NCBI GenBank assembly: GCA_003290165.1 | Contig: QNQO01000541.1 | Span: forward strand, 248,001 to 312,000 | DNA from: Berberis thunbergii | Lineage: Eukaryota; Streptophyta; Magnoliopsida; Ranunculales; Berberidaceae | Direction of reading: 5' to 3' | Length of the DNA: 64,000 bases | Shown: in pieces, positions 57,346 through 64,000 of the stretch | How positions within the stretch are numbered: position 1 is the first letter of the stretch | How the letters are laid out: each line of letters opens with the position of its first letter | Program-made: the position numbers and the translations under genes | Notes under the pieces: generated by a model | Told to the model about the DNA's origin: nothing | What the model saw: only the letters and a program-made list of their open reading frames with translations | Databases searched by the model: none

Positions 57346-59296
57346 TTCAGTCATACTCGTTAGCTCCATAACAGTTTTGACTTACAACTTGCCTTCTTTT
57401 TAGTTTTCTTTGTTAGTGTCCAGTCTGCATTTTATCGATTTCTAATGAAAACTTCATGATTTTTATGTTGGTGAGCCTCATTGATGGACGACTTCTTGGA
57501 AATTGGTAAAATCTTCACTGCGGTAATACTGTTCTAACCTCCTCTCATGTACTTACTTCATTCATTTGTCAGAATTATTTTGTTAAACATTGAGGACAAT
57601 GTTTGGGTTAGGTTTGGGGGTAGGTTCATGAGTCGGTGAAATTTTCATTTTTTTTCGTAGTGTTTTCTTTTCTTATTCTTAAAAAAAAAAAAAAAAAAAG
57701 CTTTTCTGTCAAGACAACTTGGTCTTTTGTGAAAATGGATTTTAAATGTTTTATGCTCAAGAAAATGCAAACCAACTTGACATATTGGTATATTGATAAA
57801 GACTGAAAGTTTATTAAGATCCTTAAGTTAGATCTAGTTCATAAGATTTTTCAACTCGATTATCTTTGCACCATGAGCCATATTAGCATAACTTGAAGTT
57901 GATGAGTGAAATATGCACTAGAAAACCTTAGAATAATAGTGGAGACTTAACCCTGAAAGTTTTGAACCTTTCTATTTTTCTGAGGGTTATACATAAGCTC
58001 TGATTTTTCTTTAGTCCGTATTATCTCGTTGATGATCTCATTATTCTCATTTTTCTGATCAATTGCTTTGGGAATGACATCAAAATTGAATTATTACACT
58101 AGAACTTCTTGGCTTATTCAATTAAGATATCATAATACTGACCCGAACTTAGGAAATTATCTAGGCATTTTTTTTTCTTTAGACCATTAACTAGTCTTTT
58201 AACTTACCTATAACATTAACCTTTTTGTATCCTTTTGAGCCTTAGAATAATTTTTATTTGTTAACCCATTGACCTTTACCCAACGTTTCTGGGAATGTGT
58301 ATGGATGGATATACTTGGTGTAAAAAAAGCATCAAAAAACAAAATATGAGATATTTCATAAATCCTCTATTGATAAAAAAAAATAGTTATAAAAAAATAA
58401 TAATAAAAAAATAAAATACAAGAAGATTTTTCAATGAGGATAAAGATGTGAGAAAGAAGAAAAAATTGATGGTGCGCAACATTAGTTTATTCTTGATAGC
58501 CCTAATTGTTCGTTGAATGGGTGTATACATTCCTAGAAACTTTTCATAGAATCCTTTGACATTCCTTATTGACCATTACCCAAGCCCCATTACAACCCAA
58601 CAAAGTCCTAGTTGATCTTAGGTAAAGGTTGGTTCTGTAGATGTGGAGATTTAATAGCCAAGACCTATGGTGTTTGATTCAACATTTCCAAAAGTAATTG
58701 ATATTCCTGTCCATGAGATCATGTTTATTCCATTCTTGAAAAATCCATTCATCATATTACTCTATGTGAGATGATTGTTTTCCATTATTTACTCTTTTCC
58801 TCGCATATAATCTGAGTAAAATACCAAATCTCTGAGTGCTTTATTGTGAGTGACATGAGAGGTTTGAAGTCAAAACAAACTTTCTACAAGAGATTTAGTC
58901 ATTGTTTTAATCTGAAATGAAAAGTTATGTTGATAGTGCCATCCACACACACACATAGAGTTGAGGATGATTGTGAATTTGTCTCTAACTTGTGGAGAAT
59001 ATTAAATTATTTGGAAATTTGTTGATACACTAAAATGACACTGTTGGTTTCTTGCATTTCTTGAAGTTTTAAAATGAACACTGCTTGACCAAGTTTGATT
59101 GAGTCAGTAATGTTTGTGGGTAACATTTCTGGAAACCCTCACGAGACTATAACTCGTCCACTAGAGGTAGTCTAGGGGTTTAAAGCCTTGTTGCACGTTT
59201 AAGGTAAGTGCAACCGATGATATCTGTGAAAGTGAGTTAGGATTTTCTTTTTATTGTTTTGCTCGAGGACTAGCAAAATATAGGTTTGGGGGTATT
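57346..59296 (+). other. Athila 2 3' non-coding region and polypurine tract
   Basis: Non-coding. Typical phrases of this element class are ACATTGAGGACAATGT (57590-57605), TTAGGTTTGGGGGT, and finally GCTCGAGGACTAGC followed by the tract TAGGTTTGGGGGTA (59281-59294) directly before the LTR. Confidence 0.75.
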
Positions 59297-61116
59297 TGAT
59301 ATTCACATAATTATTACATAATATATCCCTTAATTTATACATGTTAGTGTTTTGATTATTATATTTTATAGTAATTACTTCGTTTTCATGTCTTTGTAGG
59401 AATTTGAGCGTAAACGATGAAATCATATTAAAGCGACAAGTTAAGGAACGACAATTAGTCGATTCTAACAGTGGTATAAAGCACATGGTCACAAACCTAA
59501 ACCCAAAACCTAATTCATAGCCTAAACCCAAAACCTAATCCATAACCTAAACCCAAACCCAATGCCAAGCCCAATCCTACCCAAAGAATATTCTCCAAAT
59601 TATACATTGATGAATCATCCCCTCATCTCATCCCTATTCATCTTGATCATTTTCTATAAATACAAGAGAATAAGGTGAGAAAAATGGGAGGAAGAGAAGG
59701 GAAAAGAAGAGAATTAGACAAAAATCGAAACCTCTTTCTCACAAGGTGATTCTTACCACCTTCACCACCTATCCATCTCTCACTCATTCTCTGTCCAGAT
59801 CACTCAACAATCACCTCCATCACCTGAGCACCACCTCGCCACCACCGAGCACAGCCAGCGTCATCACGTCACCACCACGAAACTGGGGCGTGACAACCCT
59901 ATTTCGTGTCAAACTTTCACTCCGCCACCACTCTATGTCCCTCTCCCTGTCCATCATCCATCAATCACCATCACCTCCAGACACCACATCACGAGCCACC
60001 ACAACCACCGCGAAACAGAGCCGCCATCACTGCGACATTGTTCTGCCTCGCGACAGAGCCAGGCAGGCCGTCCTCCCCGCCATCTCGGCATCTCTTTGTC
60101 TCCATCTCCTTCCTGTCTCCATCTATCATGGCCACCATCACAAAGCACCTCGTCCAGGGCGTACAACCACCGCTGTGACTGCCACCGAAACAGGTTCTGG
60201 AGACAATTGGAGGACAAGGACCCTCGCGAGGAGCACGAAGGAAGGCAGAGCAACGCCACTGCTCACTGGAGAAGATGACCTTCATTGTAGCGAGGGCGAG
60301 AGACCGAGTCAAATCTGTTTTTTGCTATTCACACCCCTGGTTCTGCTCTGTACCACCATAGAGCGTTTTGGGAACATTTTCTCGGGATTCGTGTTCAGAC
60401 CACCACTGATCTGCTGAGTACCACCACATCGAGTTTGTGAGAAACTAAATGGGTTGCATAATTCATTTTGATTTATGTTACTGAATTGCGTGCTTAATTG
60501 TTAATTACAATTTATTTCTGAATTTTTGATAAATTGCTTTCACCTTTCATTTTCGAGAAATTAATTTTGATATGTTTGGTAGTTAGAATTACCCTTTTTC
60601 AATATTCAAAGCATGTGCTAAAAATATTAAGCTTAAACTTTGATTAAGTGTGCCCTAAAAAGACACTTAATACTTGGTAAGAGCGTATTTGCTTGAAATA
60701 ATTTGTTAATGTTTGATAGAAACATGATATAAGCTGAATTGAATTTTATCGATCACATATTCGGTGTAAGCAAGGGATTCTCATCCCTAACAATTCTTGT
60801 TTAAATTTTCAGTAATTTAGATTTAAATAATTTTGCTAACTCATTGGTGAGTCCAAGCCCACAAAATCCATCTCATCTATCTTTTATTTTATTTTATTTT
60901 TCTTATTTTTAATTTATTTTTAGTTTAGTTTTAAAAACACTGTAACCCCATTTTTCTTTAAATTAGTTTAATTAAATTATTAAATTCAATTGCATCCACT
61001 TTCCTCGTGGGATCGATCCGTACTTGCCGTTGTCTACCAGTTAGGCACCGTGCACTTGCGGTTATTACAAGTGAGTTAAATTAGCCTATTAATTTAGGTT
61101 AGTTAAACCCGCATCA
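59297..61116 (+). repeat. Athila 2 3' LTR, complete (1,820 bp)
   Basis: It runs from TGATATTCAC to CCCGCATCA, with a TATAAATA box at 59655. Its GC-rich CACCACC-type tract (59750-60300) explains the overlapping Ser/His/Pro-rich ORFs, which are not genes. Its last 100 bases match the Athila 1 LTR end near 8317-8480. Confidence 0.85.
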
Positions 61117-62400
61117 TTCGTTACGACCAACGCGACCTCCAATCATCCCCACTAGGACCAAATTTAAGAAATTACACCCGACGCCTAGTCTGCTGCATAG
61201 ATGATGATGGGCGAGGAAGTGAGAGTCTAGTCAGTGCTCTCACCCCCTATGGCAAGGACTAGCCAAGGGATCATTGCTCTTCTACAAACAGTGATCGCCG
61301 AACTTACCAGGTAAGCTTAGTCAGTTCGCGACTGATGACGACAACTTCTGGTGCCCAACACCTAGTTTGCTGCATTTGGATGACGATCGCCGAGGAAGCG
61401 GGAGTCTAGTTAGCGCTATCACGCCTGATGATGATGACTCCCCAAGGTATCATTGCTCTTTTACAGAAAATGATTGCTGAACTTACCAAGTAAGCTTAGT
61501 CAGTTCGCGGTTGATGACGATGGCTTCTGGTGCCCAATGCCTAGTTTCCTGCGCACGGATAATGATGGTCGAGGAAGTCGGAGTCTAGTTAGCGCTCTCA
61601 TGCCTGATGATGATGACTCGCCAAGGGATCATTCCTCTTCTACAGACAATGATCGCCAAACTTACCAAGTAAGCTTAGTTAGTTTGCGATCGATGACGAC
61701 GACTTCTGGTGCCCAATGCCTAGTCTACTGTGCGGATGACAATGACCGAGGAAGTGGGAGTTTAGTCAGCGCTCCCATGCCTGATGACGATGGCTCGCTA
61801 AGGGATCATTGCTCTTCTAAAAACAGTGATCGCCAAACTTACTAGTAAGCTTAGTTAGTTCGCGACTGATGACGATAGCTTCTGGTGCCCAACGCCTAGT
61901 CCACTATGCACGGATGACGATGGACGAGGAAGTGAGAGTCTAGTCAGTGCTCTCACACTGAATGAAGACGACTTGCCATCATTGCTCTTCTATAGATAGT
62001 GATCGTCGAACTTACCAGGTAAGCTTAGTCAATTCGCGATTGGTGACAACGACTTCTGGTGTCCGACATTTAGTCCGCTGTGCGTGGATGACGATGGCTG
62101 AGTCTAGTCAGCGCATTTACGCCTCATGACGACAACTTGCAAAGGGATCATTGCTCTTCTAAAGACAATGATCACCAAACTTACCAGGTAATCTTAGTTA
62201 GCTTGCGGCTAATGATGATGACTTCTGGTGCCCGACGCCTAACCCACTATGCGTGGATAACGCTGGCTGAGGAAATGTGAGTCTAGCCAGTGCTCTCATT
62301 CCTAATGAAGATGACTTGCCAAGGGATAATTGCTCTTTTATAGACAATGACTGCTGAACCTGATCAGACAATCCCAGTTAGTGACAACTGATGAACTGCA
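61117..62400 (+). repeat. Tat 3' region: tandem array of about 176-bp units, seven copies
   Basis: GTAAGCTTAGTCAGTTCGCG or a close variant recurs at 61311, 61490, 61669, 61845, 62019 and 62188, and more weakly near 62365; steps are 179, 179, 176, 174 and 169. Each unit also holds CTTCTGGTGCCCAACGCCTA, GAGTCTAGTCAGCGCTC and AGGGATCATTGCTCTTCT. Frames run open through several units by chance. Confidence 0.93.
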
Positions 62401-62929
62401 GCTTCTGATCAACGCCCAAATCTGTAGCTCGCCATGTGTAGGTGTAGATGATTTGGATGGTGGAAGCCTGATCAACCCCGACTGAAGCTGCAACTTGCCA
62501 CAGGACCACCACTCCTCTACAGTTCATGGTCACCGAATTCAATCAAACCCAATCAACGCCCCTACACATGATGACGACGACTCACCAAACAACCAATAAT
62601 CTCTGAAACACAACGACTTCTGGAGTATCTCAACACCTAGTCTGCAGTGCACGGACAGTGGTGCCACGGCTAGTGGTGGTGACTCGTCAGGGACCGCAGC
62701 CGCTTCCCCTAAAAACAATAGTGGATAAAAGCAGTCAGTTTCAACACAACTCAACTGTCAAACAATGACAATCTGCCAGCGTGTAAGGTCTGAACGTACC
62801 AATTTCGCGGCCTGCAATACTTCTAAAGAAGACACAATGGCACGACAGTATAAGACAAGAGGCAAAGTTACAAAACATGGCTTTCATTAAAATTTTGTCT
62901 TCCTTTGTCCCTAGAAGGACATTACAACT
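62401..62929 (+). other. Tat 3' region between arrays
   Basis: Diverged repeat-like sequence (ATGACGACGACTC, CAACACCTAGTCTGCAGTGC at 62570-62655) fading into unique sequence. No gene. Confidence 0.5.
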
Positions 62930-63305
62930 CAACACTCCTATGTGACCTAGTCCATCTAAAAGACCAAGAAGGCGCACAACAGTCGAATCAAGTCCTATTC
63001 AGGATGATGACAAACTAGCCACACCAAAGTGAGTTAGTCTCGTCTAAAGGACCAAAATCGCACACAGCGGCCGAGTCTAGTCCAATCAAGGATGAAGATA
63101 ACTCCCCATATCTAAGTAACCTAGTCCTTTTAAAGGACCAAGATGGCGTACAACGGTCAAGTCTAGTCATATTTAGGATGCTGACAACTCGTCGCACCTA
63201 AGAGGCCTAGTCCGTTTAGAGGATTAAGATTGCGCACAACGACAGAGTTTAGTCCTATTGGGGTTGATGACTACTCACCGCATCTAAGTGACCTAGTCTG
63301 TACAG
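62930..63305 (+). repeat. Tat 3' region: tandem array of about 87-bp units, five copies
   Basis: CCTAGTCCGTTTAAAGGACC-like words recur at 62946, 63033, 63120, 63206 and 63292. Units also hold GCGCACAACGG, GAGTCTAGTCC and GATGACAACTCGCC. Confidence 0.9.
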
Positions 63306-63840
63306 CTTAACTCCACTTCAGAATTAAGCTTATATGAGTGCAGAAGTCTAGTCCCCTAGGACCAAGACGACTTCTCCGCAGCTAAACTTTTCTTCAGGAT
63401 TTAGCTTACACTATTACATAAAATTAGTGCGTTTGGACCAAGATGGTTTCTCCACATCCTAACTCCTCTTCAAGATTAGGTATACAATGACAAAAATCTA
63501 CTCTGCTTAGACCAAGATGACTTCTCCATAGCTTAACTCCTCTTCAGGATTAAGCTAACATTATAAGAGAAATAACTTAACTCCTCTTTAGGATTAGGTT
63601 TACTATTATAGAAGTCTAGTCCATTATGACCAAGATGACTTTTCCACGACTTAACTCTTCTTCAAAATTAAGCTTACATTAATAAAAAATATAGTCAGTG
63701 CGGGCAAAACAATTTCTTCACCGCTTAACTCCTCTTCCGGATTAAGCTTATATTTTTATAGGTTACAGTTCGTTTGGATAAAGACAACTCTTTTACAATT
63801 TAAGTCTTCTTGAAGATTAAGTTAACATCATTGTCAAGGC
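63305..63840 (+). repeat. Tat 3' region: tandem array of about 75-bp units
   Basis: CCAAGATGACTTCTCCACAG followed by CTTAACTCCTCTTCAGGATT recurs at about 63362, 63439, 63512, 63630 and 63704, with one longer step of 118. It is more degenerate than the two arrays before it. Confidence 0.85.
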
Positions 63841-63939
63841 ATAGTCCATTAAGATTAGAAGGACTTCAGCTCAAACTAAGCCCCACTCGGGATGAAAATG
63901 ACCTCGATAATCCAGTCATAACTGAAAACTATTGGCGAC

Positions 63940-64000
63940 TGATGATAGATAAAAATGGTCACACCTTGGAGCCATACACGTGTCATGATGATCTCGAGGA
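63940..64000 (+). repeat. Tat 3' LTR, first bases
   Basis: TGATGATAGAT ... CACGTGTCATGATGATCTCGA resembles the start of the LTR at 39167 (TGATGATACAT ... CACGTGTCATGATGATTTCGA). It runs off the window. Confidence 0.7.

Larger units (their letters stand above)
44305..61116 (+). mobile_element. Athila-like retrotransposon 2, inserted in the Tat element, holding CACTA 2
   Basis: Both ends start or finish as expected: TGATATTCACATAATT at 44305 and again at 59297, with CCCGCATCA at 61116. Flanks are TTTGT (44300-44304) and TTCGT (61117-61121), a 5-bp duplication with one transition. The 5' LTR is cut short after about 45205, the gag is partial, and no reverse transcriptase or integrase is seen, so it is non-autonomous or degraded. 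Its own length without the CACTA insertion is about 7.3 kb. Confidence 0.85.
39167..64000 (+). mobile_element. Tat-lineage Ty3/gypsy retrotransposon, split by nested insertions
   Basis: Parts in order: 5' LTR (39167-39853), primer site, gag, protease, reverse transcriptase, RNase H, a second archaeal-type RNase H, integrase (to about 44230), then the Athila-like insertion 44305-61116. After that come the 3' untranslated region with tandem arrays (61117-63939) and the first bases of the 3' LTR. The second RNase H before integrase is a hallmark of the Tat group. All coding parts have stops and frameshifts. Confidence 0.85.

Noticed and set aside
59746..60417. 223-codon ORF rich in Ser, Thr, His and Pro
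   Set aside because: It lies wholly inside the Athila 2 LTR, and a shorter version appears at the same place in the 5' LTR. It is a by-product of the CACCACC tract.
61474..61845. 123-codon ORF
   Set aside because: It simply reads through two units of the 176-bp tandem array.

Overview
The window is nuclear DNA of a flowering plant, most likely a eudicot; the species cannot be named from the sequence. The signs are spliced genes with GT..AG introns, Ty1/copia and Ty3/gypsy (Athila and Tat) elements, hAT-type MITEs, a TRIM, a tRNA-derived SINE, an L1-type LINE and CACTA transposons. Only one host gene looks intact: an RBP45/47-type RNA-binding protein on the minus strand (25546-31674; six exons, 422 codons, phases and splice sites all consistent). 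Nearly everything else is transposon DNA or gene fragments.

Layout. 1-3852: the terminal part of a CACTA element (end at 3852) that seems to carry the first five exons of a clathrin heavy-chain gene. 3853-9303: a decayed Athila-like gypsy element on the minus strand, holding a hAT-type MITE (4457-4801) and a SINE (6902-7297). 9304-15047: two related copia LTRs with a broken peroxidase fragment and a copia RNase H remnant between them. 15610-16146: a complete TRIM with identical LTRs. 16860-17620: a fragment of an RF298-like RING E3 ligase gene. 19428-22540: a broken copia element, abutting a minus-strand L1 fragment (22515-24390). 25546-32103: the RBP47-like gene and its upstream region, then a MITE, a Mutator-like TIR element with internal tandem repeats, and a 703-bp hAT-like element (34027-34729). 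35451-35858: a TED7-like membrane-protein ORF with no ATG.

37.5-64.0 kb is a nest. A Tat-lineage gypsy element (39167 to beyond 64000) was split by an Athila-like element (44305-61116, flanks TTTGT/TTCGT). That element was split in turn by a 9,541-bp CACTA element (47805-57345, flanks TTC/TTC). The CACTA element has no visible transposase. It carries, all in one orientation, exon fragments of at least six unrelated host genes: nucleolin, an ATG1-like kinase, RAB2/RABB1, a WD40 protein, a TGA-type bZIP factor and SOSEKI (DUF966). Many splice sites are preserved.

The observation I rate highest is that both CACTA elements share the same left end. It consists of a palindromic subterminal array followed by a conserved block, and each runs straight into the 5' end of a different host gene (clathrin heavy chain in one, nucleolin in the other), in the same polarity. 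This suggests a gene-capturing CACTA family with a fixed 5' module. The Tat element's 3' region (61117-63840) holds three consecutive tandem arrays (about 176, 87 and 75 bp units), a plausible nursery for satellite DNA.
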